Shown: positions 45,056 to 53,375, counted from the first letter of the stretch. The stretch: DNA of 64,000 bases from Streptomyces sp. DSM 15324 (GCF_001514285.1 NZ_KQ949027.1:248001-312000), one strand, 5' to 3'. A program made the numbers and translations. The notes: generated from the letters alone by a model not told the origin.

Positions 45056-46924
45056 ATGTCCCTGGAACGAGAGGACAGACATGTCCCAGGCCCCCCCACG
45101 TCATCGGCGGCGTCACGCGCCGACGGTCACCGTGGCGGCGGGCGCCGTGACCGCCGGAGGCATCGTGGCCGTCGGTTGCTGGCGCGTCGGGGATTCTGGG
45201 CGGGTCTCTCCCTGGTGGTCGTGACCGGTTCGGCTGTCGTGGTCAGTCAGGCTTCGGCGGACCAGAAGACCCTGGATCTGAATAAGTGGTACGTCCTGGT
45301 CAACCGCGACAGCGGCAAGGTGCTGGACGACCGCGGCTCCGCCAAGGACGACGGCGCGGCGGTGGTGCAGTGGAGCCGTCATGGCGGGGCCAACCAGCAG
45401 TGGCGGTTCATCGACTCGGGTGACGGTTACTACCGGCTGCAGAACCGGACCTCCGGCAAGGTGCTGGACGACCTCGGCTGGTCGAAGACCGCCGGCTCCG
45501 CCCTCGTGCAGTGGAAAGACCTGAACGCCGCCAACCAGCAGTTCACACCGGCCAAGTCGTCCGACGGCTACGTGCGTCTCGTCAACCGCTTCAGCGGCAT
45601 GGCCGTCGGTGTCAGGAACGCCGCCAAGGCCGACGGAGGCGACGTCGTCCAGAACCGCGACCGGGGCGGCGCCGACCAGCAGTGGAAGCTCGTCGAGGTC
45701 GGCAGCGTCGGCGGCACCGGGAATCCGGGGAACTCCGGCAGCACGCCCACGCCCGCGCCCGGCGGAAGCACTCCGGCCAGTCCGGCTCCGAGCGCTACCC
45801 GCCCGGTGCCGCCGGCGGCGTCTGCGACCGCCACCAACGGCAGTTCGGCGAAGCGGTTCATGGGCAGTGACACGGTGCTCATCGGCGGCTTGATGTCCGA
45901 CGCCTCGGCGAACGCGGCGCCGTTCGACATGCGCTACGCCTATGTGCACAGCCAGCCCGCGCCCTCCTCGGACTACTACACGGCCGCGCGCTGCAAGGAC
46001 GGGTGGTCGGGCTGGTGGGGCTGCTGGAACGGCAGCACCACGGCGCCCGGCACTTACGTGACCTGGCGGGACGACGTGGTCTCCCAGGCGGAGTACAAGG
46101 GCAGCAAGCGTCCGCAGAAGATGCTCTGGACCTGGTACTCGCTGCGGGACCTCGGGGACGCGGCGGGCGAGGGCGACGGCCCGGGCGAGGTCAAGGCCAT
46201 CAACAGGACCGACCTGCTCACCCGGTACCTGAACGACTACCGTTTCTTCCTCCAGAAGATCGGCACGTCGCACGACGCGATCGACCTCGAGCCCGACTTC
46301 TGGGGCTTCGCCCGCTCGCTCGGCAACCTGCACCAGGTTCCCGCGCAGGTCCAGGCCTCGAATCCGAAGGACTGCGGGTCGCAGGAGAACAGCGCCGCCG
46401 GACTCGCCCAGTGCCTGATCTCGATGACGCACACGTACGCGCCGAACACCGCCGTGGGACTGCACCTCTCCTGCTTCGACTGGGAGACCGACGTCCAGAA
46501 GTGCGTCAAGGACTACGCGGACCTCGGGGCGAAGAACGCCGACTTCCTGGTCAGCGATGTGACGGACCGCGACGCGGGCTGGTACGCACAGCCGGCCCAC
46601 GGCAGCCGTGACACCTTCTGGAACGACCAGAAGGCCGCCGCCTCGCTGAAGTTCTGGAAGACGATGGCCGAGTCAGTGGGCAAGCCGGTCGTCCTGTGGC
46701 AGATCCCCGTGGGCAACATGGCGCAGAACAACACGCCCGACCACTACAAGGACGACAAGGTGGACTGGTTCTTCGCGCACATGGACCAGGTCGCGAACGC
46801 ACACATCGCCGGCCTGTTCTTCGGTGCGGGGTGGTCGGAGCAGACGACGCCCGAGACCGACGGCGGAAACCTGATCAACAAGACCATCGCCTATCACAAC
46901 TCGGGTGGTACAGCCCTCAAGTAG
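45056..46924 (+). CDS. secreted CBM13 protein with unassigned TIM-barrel-like domain
   Basis: 622 residues from ATG 45056. A better ribosome site (GAGAGGA) precedes ATG 45081, which is in a different frame and reads MSQAPPRHRRRHAPTVTVAA; a frameshift in the leader near 45175 is therefore possible. The export signal in the long frame is RRGFWAGLSLVVVTGSAVVV. Three CBM13 repeats follow (ANQQWRFID, NQQFTPAK, ADQQWKLVE; about 70-215), then a Pro/Ser/Thr linker to about 275. A C-terminal domain (280-620) has VTWRDDVVSQAEYKG, DLEPDFWGFA, GLHLSCFDWETD and VLWQIPVGN, like a TIM-barrel glycoside hydrolase. I cannot place it in a GH family. A strong terminator follows. Confidence 0.7.
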   Translation: MSLEREDRHVPGPPTSSAASRADGHRGGGRRDRRRHRGRRLLARRGFWAGLSLVVVTGSAVVVSQASADQKTLDLNKWYVLVNRDSGKVLDDRGSAKDDGAAVVQWSRHGGANQQWRFIDSGDGYYRLQNRTSGKVLDDLGWSKTAGSALVQWKDLNAANQQFTPAKSSDGYVRLVNRFSGMAVGVRNAAKADGGDVVQNRDRGGADQQWKLVEVGSVGGTGNPGNSGSTPTPAPGGSTPASPAPSATRPVPPAASATATNGSSAKRFMGSDTVLIGGLMSDASANAAPFDMRYAYVHSQPAPSSDYYTAARCKDGWSGWWGCWNGSTTAPGTYVTWRDDVVSQAEYKGSKRPQKMLWTWYSLRDLGDAAGEGDGPGEVKAINRTDLLTRYLNDYRFFLQKIGTSHDAIDLEPDFWGFARSLGNLHQVPAQVQASNPKDCGSQENSAAGLAQCLISMTHTYAPNTAVGLHLSCFDWETDVQKCVKDYADLGAKNADFLVSDVTDRDAGWYAQPAHGSRDTFWNDQKAAASLKFWKTMAESVGKPVVLWQIPVGNMAQNNTPDHYKDDKVDWFFAHMDQVANAHIAGLFFGAGWSEQTTPETDGGNLINKTIAYHNSGGTALK

Positions 46925-46936
46925 GCGTAGCCGAAG

Positions 46937-46970
46937 AAGGCGCCCCCGTCTCTTTCGATGGGGGCGCCTT
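46937..46970 (+). terminator. strong hairpin terminator
   Basis: AAGGCGCCCCC and GGGGGCGCCTT form a perfect 11-bp stem with a 12-base loop and a T-rich tail (TCGTCGTCTT), 12 bases after the CBM13 gene stop. Confidence 0.9.
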
Positions 46971-46995
46971 TCGTCGTCTTCGTCGGGCTGAGGAC

Positions 46996-47187
46996 TTCTA
47001 CGGCCGGATCGTCGAGCACGGGGACGCCCTCCGGACGGTCGTGGAAGAGGAGCGCCGACGGCAGCCCGCAGGACTGGCCGCCAGGGTCCACTTCGTCGTC
47101 GGCGAAGGTCTCGATGACGCAGACCGGCCCGAAGGACTCCGCGTAGTACGGCTCTGCCAGCACCGCGCCGACCAGGCGGACCGGGGC
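46996..47187 (-). pseudogene. possible dehydrogenase-like fragment
   Basis: A minus-strand frame reads EPYYAESFGPVCVIETFADD and GLPSALLFHDRPEGVPVLDD. FGPV-x-x-x-x-x-F recalls the C-terminal active-site neighbourhood of aldehyde dehydrogenases. Only about 60 residues look protein-like, with no start or end domains. Tentative remnant. Confidence 0.25.
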
Positions 47188-47295
47188 GGCGCCATCGGCC
47201 GCCTGCCTGCCCTTGCGCCGGTGACCTTCCTGCGCGTTGTCAACGCCAGGCTGTACACCGGCTGTGGGGCGACGCCTGCGGCGACATCCACAGGG

Positions 47296-47330
47296 GAGGA
47301 ACCCCAGCCGATGCACGGCTGGGGTTCCTC
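47296..47330 (-). terminator. terminator copied at both GH62 loci (copy 2)
   Basis: GAGGAACCCCAGCC and GGCTGGGGTTCCTC make a perfect 14-bp stem, loop GATGCAC, 29 bases after the stop of the GH10-CBM13-GH62 gene. Confidence 0.88.
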
Positions 47331-47358
47331 TCGGTGGTGAGGGGGGTCGATCAGGCGG

Positions 47359-49884
47359 TCAGCGCTTCAGGGTGAGGATGCCGGGGCGGTAGGGCAGGTT
47401 GTCGTATGAGGCGTTCGAGTTGGGAGCCTTGCCCTGGTAGAGGAACTGCAGGTTGCAGGGGTCGACGGTCATGGTCTGGTCGGGGTTGTCGCGGACCAGG
47501 TCGCCGTGGCTGATGTCGTTGGTCCAGGTGGCGCCGCTGTTGGCCTTGCCGGCGAAGGGGTTGGACTCGGTGGCGGCCTGCGGGCTCCACGGGCCGTTCA
47601 GGCTGGTGGCGGTGAAGGAGCGGAAGTAGCGCTGCTCGCTCGCACCGCGCGCCTCGACGATCATGAGGTACTGGTTCTGGCCCTTGACCTTGTAGACCTG
47701 GGGTGCCTCGAACAGGTTCTTCGTCGTGTCGCTCATGACGGTCGTGTACGAGGAGCCGAAGTTGCCGGGGAAGTTCCCGATCGGCATGGACGTCTGGTAG
47801 ATCTTGCCGTTGTCACCGGCGAAGAACAGGTACATGTTCTTGTCGTCGGCGATCAGGGTCTGGTCGATCGGGCCGGTGGCGGAGTCGGTGCGGGGGATGC
47901 TGCCGGTGAACAGCGGCTGCGGCGCGGACCAGCTGCCCGGGTCGGTGGGGTCGCTGGAGGTGCGGTAGTTGAACGCCCAGCCGCCGCTCCACTGGGACGC
48001 CAGCACCCAGATCTTCTTGGGCGCGAAGTAGAACAGCGTCGGCGCCACCGCGTTCTGGCGCATACCGGTCTGGTGGGCCGAGGCCATGTCCGGCCAGTCG
48101 GTGAACGGGCTGAACGCCATCGAGCCGTAGGCCGATCCCGAGAAGTCGGACCCGTAGACCAGGTGCTTGCCGTTGTAGGTCGTGGTGGTGAAGTCCTTCA
48201 GCGAGGCCCAGCCGTTCGCCGGCTGCGCCAGCGCGTCCGTCGAGGTCCACCGGTACGTCGACGGAAGAGCACACGTGTCGCTCTTCGGTGCCCCGGTCGT
48301 GGCACTCGTCGGCGCCGCGGTCGTGTCGCTCTTCGGTGCCCCGGTCGGCTTGAAGGTCCAGCGCTGGTTGCGGCCGCCGTTGGTGTCCCAGATCTGGACG
48401 GGGGTGCCGTTGGCGGTCTTGCCGCCGGGGAGCTCCAGCGCCCGGCCGCTGGCGACGTTGGTCAGCGTGTAGGAGCCGTCGCTGTTCTTGCCGGCCTTCC
48501 AGTGCTGGTGGGCGCCACCATTGGCGTCCCAGACCGTAAGCTTCGTCCCGTTGGCCGTCCGGCCTGCCGGCTCGTCCAGGACCCGGCCGCTGGCGATGTT
48601 GGTCAGCGTGTAGGAGCCGTCGCTGTTCTTGCCGGCCTTCCACTGCTGGTTGGAGGCGCCGCTGGCGTCCCACACCTGGAGCGGGGTGCCGTTGCCGTTG
48701 GATCCCGCGGGCTCGTCGAGCACACGTCCGGCGGCCACATTGGAGAGCGTGTAGACGGCGCCGGAGGTGATCTCCCCGGCCTGGGTACCACCGCCGGTGC
48801 TGCCGGTGCCGGCCGTGCTGCCGCCCGTGCCGCTGGTGCTGCTGCCCAGGGCGGTGAGTACGGCGTTGTAGGCGGGCTTCTTGTTGCCGCCCGCGTCGAA
48901 CAGCAGGGCGTTCTCACCGGTGCGCCAGGAGTCGCTGTCGCGGATGCCCCACACCGTGATGCCCGTGCAGCGGGCGACGTTCACGCACGCCTGGACGGCG
49001 TTGGTGTACGCGGTGGCGGACGCCTGGGCGATGTCGAGCTCGGTGATCTGCACGTCCACGCCGAGCGCGGCGAAGTTGGACAGGGTGGTCTGGAAGCTGG
49101 CCGGCGGGCCGCTAGCGCCGAAGTGGCTCTGGAAGCCGACGCAGTCGATGGGCACGCCGCGGGACTTGAAGTCCTTGACCATCTTGTAGACGCCCTGCGT
49201 CTTGGCGTCGGACCAGTTCTCGATGTTGTAGTCGTTGTAGCAGAGCTTGGCCGAGGGGTCGGCGTCCCGGGCGGTGCGGAAGGCTTCCTCGATGAAGCCG
49301 TCGCCCAGCACGTCCTGGAACACCGAGCTGCGGTGCCGGCCGCTGCCGCCGTCGGCGAAGGCCTCGTTGACCACGTCCCAGGCGTAGATCTTGCCCTTGA
49401 AGTGGGTCATCTCGGTGGTGATGTGGTTCTTCAACACGCTGCGCAGCGTGCCGGCGTCGGTGATCGACTTCACCCAGGCGGGCAGTTGGGAGTGCCAGAC
49501 CAGGGTGTGGCCACGCAGGCGCTGCCCGTGCGCGGAGGCGTGACTGACGATCGAGTCGGCGCCGGCGAAGGTGAACGACCCGCGGGAGGGTTCGATGGCG
49601 TCCCACTTCATCTCGTTCTCCGGGGTGATCATCTTGAATTCCCGGTCGAGAAGAGTGGAGTACGTGGAGTCGCCCATCCTGCCCGCGGCCACTGCCGTGC
49701 CGAAGTAACGGCCGCTGCCGGCCGCCGCCTCGGCGGCCGTGGCCGGTCCGGCGTCCGGCGTGCGTGCGGCCAGGGCGACCAGTGGTACGGCGGCACCCGC
49801 GGCGGCGAGAACCACGGCGGCGGCGATCACGCGGCGGGTTGCCGGACGGCGGCGATGAGAGCGGTTCTGATCTGACAACGGCAT
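47359..49884 (-). CDS. trimodular GH10 xylanase - CBM13 - GH62 arabinofuranosidase
   Basis: 841 residues from ATG 49884. AAGGA is only one base before this ATG but seven before an in-frame TTG at 49878, so the true start may be the TTG. The signal peptide is RRVIAAAVVLAAAGAAVPLV. GH10 spans about 45-350, with acid/base Glu174 in WDVVNEAF and nucleophile Glu282 in VQITELDIA. A Gly/Thr/Ser linker leads to a CBM13 trefoil (about 385-530; SNQQWKAG, HQHWKAG, RNQRWTF). A second linker with repeated GAPKSDT leads to GH62 (about 550-841), with GWASLKDFTTTTY and LFEAPQVYKVKGQ. The enzyme should cut the xylan chain and strip arabinose from it. Usual GH10 or GH62 proteins carry only one catalytic domain. 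Confidence 0.92.
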   Translation of the reverse strand: MPLSDQNRSHRRRPATRRVIAAAVVLAAAGAAVPLVALAARTPDAGPATAAEAAAGSGRYFGTAVAAGRMGDSTYSTLLDREFKMITPENEMKWDAIEPSRGSFTFAGADSIVSHASAHGQRLRGHTLVWHSQLPAWVKSITDAGTLRSVLKNHITTEMTHFKGKIYAWDVVNEAFADGGSGRHRSSVFQDVLGDGFIEEAFRTARDADPSAKLCYNDYNIENWSDAKTQGVYKMVKDFKSRGVPIDCVGFQSHFGASGPPASFQTTLSNFAALGVDVQITELDIAQASATAYTNAVQACVNVARCTGITVWGIRDSDSWRTGENALLFDAGGNKKPAYNAVLTALGSSTSGTGGSTAGTGSTGGGTQAGEITSGAVYTLSNVAAGRVLDEPAGSNGNGTPLQVWDASGASNQQWKAGKNSDGSYTLTNIASGRVLDEPAGRTANGTKLTVWDANGGAHQHWKAGKNSDGSYTLTNVASGRALELPGGKTANGTPVQIWDTNGGRNQRWTFKPTGAPKSDTTAAPTSATTGAPKSDTCALPSTYRWTSTDALAQPANGWASLKDFTTTTYNGKHLVYGSDFSGSAYGSMAFSPFTDWPDMASAHQTGMRQNAVAPTLFYFAPKKIWVLASQWSGGWAFNYRTSSDPTDPGSWSAPQPLFTGSIPRTDSATGPIDQTLIADDKNMYLFFAGDNGKIYQTSMPIGNFPGNFGSSYTTVMSDTTKNLFEAPQVYKVKGQNQYLMIVEARGASEQRYFRSFTATSLNGPWSPQAATESNPFAGKANSGATWTNDISHGDLVRDNPDQTMTVDPCNLQFLYQGKAPNSNASYDNLPYRPGILTLKR

Positions 49885-49949
49885 GTCCTTCTGGCACAGC
49901 GGGCCTTGATCCGGCCCCAGTACCTGCCAGTTGCCGCCACGCACACAGA

Positions 49950-49980
49950 GGTTGCCGCGATCGAGGGAGAAATTTTTTTG
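49950..49980 (-). promoter_or_regulatory. A-run plus CGCGGCAACC motif (copy C)
   Basis: Read on the minus strand: CAAAAAAATTT, then CGCGGCAACC ending 66 bases before the GH10-CBM13-GH62 start. Third copy of the motif pair found in this block. Confidence 0.45.
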
Positions 49981-49984
49981 AAGG

Positions 49985-50360
49985 CCGTCGCCACGGTCCT
50001 CGCGCAGTTCCACGGCTACCTGCCGAGCACCACGGAGGCCACCTACGACGAAGGGAGCAACGGCGGCCGGCCGACTGGACCACGTACCAGCAGTTCGGGT
50101 ACTCGGCCTCCCCCGACTGCACCGCCGCGCCATCACGGCCCCGACCTCCTCCTTCCTCGACAGCCTCAAGGACGGCGCGCCGGTCCGCACGGGCGCGCAG
50201 GTCCGCCTGGGTGTCGGGGACGGGCGGGTCTTCGCTGCGTGCCGGTGGCCGACCCGGCAACACCTGCCTCGCTGTACTCGACCCGGGGCGCCTCACCGGG
50301 ATCCGCTCGACCATCGAGCTGTGCGGTGAGGGGACTCTTCCCCTCACCGCACCTCGGCGT
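49985..50360. other. degenerate stretch, possible protein remnants
   Basis: On the plus strand, short protein-like pieces appear in different frames (WTTYQQFGYSASPDC; then SFLDSLKDGAPVRTGAQVRL in another). This suggests a decayed gene, but the family is not recognisable. No RNA or mobile element seen. Confidence 0.25.
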
Positions 50361-51161
50361 TCACCCGGTCGGGACGAACCCGCCCCGGACCGACGCGGAG
50401 CCGCCCGAACCCTGCGCGTCGACGCGGTAGCCGTCGCCCGCGGCACTGCGGTCGCCGGTGCCGTTGTTGAACTGGGCGGCGAACTCATGGCTCCCGGCCG
50501 GCACGGTCAGGCCCGGCTTGAGGACCCAGCGGTAGACCAGCGTGTCGCCGGCCTCCTGGACGGTGACGGTGAAGTCACCGCTCGGCAGGGTCTGCCAGGT
50601 GCCGGTGTTCTTCACCCCGCCGGTCTGCACGATCCGTATCTCGACCGTGAGCGAGGTGAGCGGCTGCGTCGTCTTGAGGACGAGGTCGCTCTGCGTCCAG
50701 TAGACGGTGCTCCGCGGGTCCACCGAGCCGGCCGACGACAGCGGTCCGTTCCGGCTCTCGCCAACGGTCGGCGAGGGACTGGCGCTGGTGGCCGACGGAG
50801 TCGGGCGCGAGCTGCCCGGGGTGGTGGCCGGGGCCGGCGCGACAGGGGTGGGGCGGGCTGTCGTCGGGTGCGGGGAGCTGACGCTCGGGGACGGGCTGCC
50901 GGCAGGCGTGGTCACGGTGGGCAGGGGCGGCGGCGACGAGGTGGCGACGATGGCGGCGACGGCGAGGCCGCCGGTCGCCATGATGCCGCCGGCGGCGAGC
51001 CCGGCGAGGGCGATCCTGGTTCCGGACCTCGCGAACGGTCGCGCGCGGTGACGGACGGCGGGGCCGGCCATGCCGCGTTCCACCCGGGCCAGCATCCGCG
51101 CGCGGTCGGGCCGGTGGGCCTCGGCGGCCTCGCGCAGCCGACGCTCGATCTCCTCGTTCAC
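50361..51161 (-). CDS. membrane-anchored partner of the SigE-type sigma factor
   Basis: 266 residues from GTG 51161, whose GTGA overlaps the sigma-factor stop; GGGAGGAGG precedes it, so translation is coupled. A cytosolic N terminus of about 45 residues (EEIERRLREAAEAHRPDRAR) is followed by one membrane helix (about 50-72) and a Pro/Ser/Thr linker of about 70 residues. The external beta-rich domain contains STVYWTQSDLVLKTTQPL and YRWVLKPGLTVPAGSHEFAA. Gene order and topology suit an anti-sigma or signal-sensing partner, but no ZAS zinc motif (HxxxCxxC) is present. The external domain looks like a carbohydrate- or wall-binding beta-sandwich. Confidence 0.72.
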   Translation of the reverse strand: MNEEIERRLREAAEAHRPDRARMLARVERGMAGPAVRHRARPFARSGTRIALAGLAAGGIMATGGLAVAAIVATSSPPPLPTVTTPAGSPSPSVSSPHPTTARPTPVAPAPATTPGSSRPTPSATSASPSPTVGESRNGPLSSAGSVDPRSTVYWTQSDLVLKTTQPLTSLTVEIRIVQTGGVKNTGTWQTLPSGDFTVTVQEAGDTLVYRWVLKPGLTVPAGSHEFAAQFNNGTGDRSAAGDGYRVDAQGSGGSASVRGGFVPTG

Positions 51162-51688
51162 CGCTTCCTCCTCCCTGCCACCAGGTCCCCGGCCGCTCGT
51201 GCGCCCAGGATCTTCTGCAGCTCGGCCATCCCCTTCGAGGTCTGGCTCTTCACCGTTCCCACCGATATGCCCAGCGCCGCCGCCGTGTCCTTCTCCGACA
51301 GGTCGAGGGCGTGCCGCAGCACCACGCAGGCACGCTTGCGGAACGGCAGCCGGGCGAGCGCCGCGCGGACGTCCAGCACGGCCGCCGAGTCGGGCCCCTC
51401 CACCTTCTCGGGGCTGCGGGACCAGAACAGCGTGATCCGGCGTCGCTCCCGCACCGCGCTGCGGATCCGTCCCCGCGCCAGGTTGGCCACCACACCGCGG
51501 GCGTAGGCGACCGGGTGGTCGGCCTGCCGCAACCGGTCCCACCGCTGCCACAGGGCGACCAGGGCATCCGCCGCGAGGTCGTCCGCCGCGTCGGCCTCGC
51601 CGGTCAGGAGGTGTGCCAGACGGGCGAGTTCGGCATAGTGGCGCTCGAAGAATTCGTGGAACTCCGCGGACGCGTCATCGAGGACCAT
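51158..51688 (-). CDS. RNA polymerase sigma factor, SigE/ECF family
   Basis: 176 residues from ATG 51688. Region 2 reads FHEFFERHYAELARLAHLLT and DLAADALVALWQRWDRL. Region 4 reads LPFRKRACVVLRHALDLSEK and GISVGTVKSQTSKGMAELQ. This is the SigE-like ECF group (TIGR02983 type) widespread in Streptomyces. It directs RNA polymerase to a small stress or development regulon. It is coupled to the membrane protein gene downstream and lies beside the xylan-enzyme block, so control of envelope or polysaccharide genes is conceivable but not shown. Confidence 0.88.
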   Translation of the reverse strand: MVLDDASAEFHEFFERHYAELARLAHLLTGEADAADDLAADALVALWQRWDRLRQADHPVAYARGVVANLARGRIRSAVRERRRITLFWSRSPEKVEGPDSAAVLDVRAALARLPFRKRACVVLRHALDLSEKDTAAALGISVGTVKSQTSKGMAELQKILGARAAGDLVAGRRKR

Positions 51689-52202
51689 CCCCCGCTCGCC
51701 CTCTCCTTGCCAGGATGTGCGCGTTGGTTGCACATTCAATAACATCGGGGGGCGCAGCCTAACAGTGCCGAGTCCGGGATTCGAACGGCGGGCGTGCTCG
51801 GTTGCGGGGCGCTGAAGGCTCACCGGCGGGCTGGTCACTGCCGGCCGAACCGGACGCGGGTCGGCCGGGCGACGTCCGGCTGCACGGCGGTGCCGCCGAC
51901 GCCCGGCCGCTCCGCGTGGATACCGGTCCTCACACCAGTTCCGCTCCCGGAGGGACGGCACGCCGGCACACCGGCGGCCGGCAGCCCCAAGGGAATGCCC
52001 GTGACCAGTCCGCGTCTGCGCCACGGTTGCGGCGCGGCGTGCTTCGTTGCCCTCATGCCCGTCCATCCGGTTGTTCGACTCGGTCTTCCGGCTCCCAGTT
52101 GCCGCAGAAGACGAGAAGGTTGCCGCCCCGACGCTGCTTTCTCGGCGAGCGGTGCGCGGGACAGGAACCGTTCCCCCGGAACCCGATGCAGCGCACTGCG
52201 GC
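51689..52202. other. gap without recognisable gene
   Basis: About 510 bases upstream of the sigma-factor gene. It must contain its promoter. GGGATTCGAAC near 51776 resembles part of a tRNA T-arm, but no stem closes. No coding region supported. Confidence 0.4.
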
Positions 52203-52326
52203 TCAGGTGCGGCGGGCCTCGCGCTCCGACTTCGCCTGGGCCGTGTCGATGACCGCCTCGACGGCACCGTACGGCCCCACGGCGGCCGGCTCGGCGTACG
52301 TCTCGCTGCGGGTCTCCTCGCTCCCG
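52203..52326 (-). pseudogene. orphan C-terminal coding fragment
   Basis: The minus strand reads SEETRSETYAEPAAVGPYGA and VEAVIDTAQAKSEREARRT then stop, clearly protein-like. No start codon lies in frame before the divergent SDR promoter. Likely the tail of a lost gene; family unknown. Confidence 0.3.
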
Positions 52327-52358
52327 CCTCTTCCCCTTCCTCGGCGGCCGGACCATAC

Positions 52359-52375
52359 TCTGACGCCCCGTCAGA
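52359..52375 (+). promoter_or_regulatory. TetR-type operator
   Basis: TCTGAC-GCCCC-GTCAGA: perfect 6-bp arms with a 5-base centre, 27 bases before the SDR start. Same form as the repeat at 41128-41142. Confidence 0.6.
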
Positions 52376-52402
52376 CAATGCGTCAGGGTCAGGGAGGTCC
52401 CG

Positions 52403-53188
52403 ATGTCACTGCTCGCCGACAGGACGGTCGTCGTCTCGGGGGTCGGGGCGGGCCTGGGTCACCAGGTCGCCGCGGCCGTCGTCCGGGACGGGGGGAACGC
52501 CGTGCTGGGCGCCCGTACCGAGGCGAACCTCGTCAAGTGCGCGGCCGAGATCGATCCGGACGGGACGCACACCGCGTGGCGGGCGACCGACATCACCGAC
52601 GAGGCGAGCTGCGAGGCGCTGGCGGGGCTGGCGCGGGAGCGGTTCGGGGGGATCGACGCGGTGGTCCAGGTCGCCGCATGGGACTCCTACTTCGGCGGAC
52701 TGGAGGACGCCGACTTCACGACCTGGCAGTCGGTCGTCGACGTGAACCTGCTGGGATCGCTGCGGATCACCCGGGCCTGCCTGCCCTCCCTCAGGGTGCG
52801 GGGCGGATCGGTGGTCTTCATCGGCACCCAGTCCGCGGTCGCGGCCCCCTCCCAGGTGCGGCAGGCGGCGTACGCGGCCTCGAAGGGGGCGCTGACCAGT
52901 GCCATGTACTCGCTGGCGCGGGAGCTGGGGCCGCACCGGATCCGGGTGAACACCGTGCTGCCGGGCTGGATGTGGGGGCCGCCGGTGCAGGCGTACGTGC
53001 AGTTCACGGCGCACACGGAGGGGGTGCCCGAGGCGGAGGTGCTGGGCCGGCTGACGGAGCGGATGGCGTTGCCCGAGCTGGCCACGGACGGGGACGTGGC
53101 GGACGCGGCGGTGTTCCTGGCCTCGGACCGGGCGCGGGCGATCACGGGGCAGTCGTTGCTGGTCAACGCGGGGGAGCTGATGCGGTGA
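52403..53188 (+). CDS. short-chain dehydrogenase/reductase
   Basis: 261 residues; GGAGG five bases before ATG 52403. It is a classical SDR. The cofactor loop reads VVVSGVGAGLGHQVAAAVV (GxxxGxG), and the acidic/charge selection follows at GARTEANL. The NxAG position is VQVAAWDSY. The catalytic Ser is in FIGTQSAVAAP and the Tyr-Lys in QAAYAASKGAL (YxxxK). It oxidises or reduces a hydroxyl/keto group with NAD(P); the substrate is unknown. The TetR-type operator upstream implies induction by a small molecule, but no TetR gene is present in the window. Confidence 0.88.
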   Translation: MSLLADRTVVVSGVGAGLGHQVAAAVVRDGGNAVLGARTEANLVKCAAEIDPDGTHTAWRATDITDEASCEALAGLARERFGGIDAVVQVAAWDSYFGGLEDADFTTWQSVVDVNLLGSLRITRACLPSLRVRGGSVVFIGTQSAVAAPSQVRQAAYAASKGALTSAMYSLARELGPHRIRVNTVLPGWMWGPPVQAYVQFTAHTEGVPEAEVLGRLTERMALPELATDGDVADAAVFLASDRARAITGQSLLVNAGELMR

Positions 53189-53375
53189 CACCCTGACAGG
53201 CTGTTCATGTAGATGAACGTAGGACGCCATGTCGAATCGCGGCGTCTGGTCGCACCAGCGCGTCACCGACGTCGGCGACTTCGCCACCGCGGGCGGCAGG
53301 ATACCCTGGTGGCGTACCGGCACCCGCGAAGGACTACGGCAGGCCCAGGGGCCGCGGGACCGGGACGCGTCCGGC

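Noticed and set aside
47506..49875. 789-codon plus-strand frame opposite the GH10-CBM13-GH62 gene
   Set aside because: Antisense shadow without signal peptide or recognised domain.
51768..51795. tRNA-like T-arm (GGGATTCGAAC)
   Set aside because: The flanking bases do not pair into a T-stem and no acceptor or anticodon arm is present on either strand.
40913..52402. Secondary-metabolite gene cluster
   Set aside because: No polyketide, peptide synthetase, terpene or RiPP genes; the content is carbohydrate enzymes and relics.
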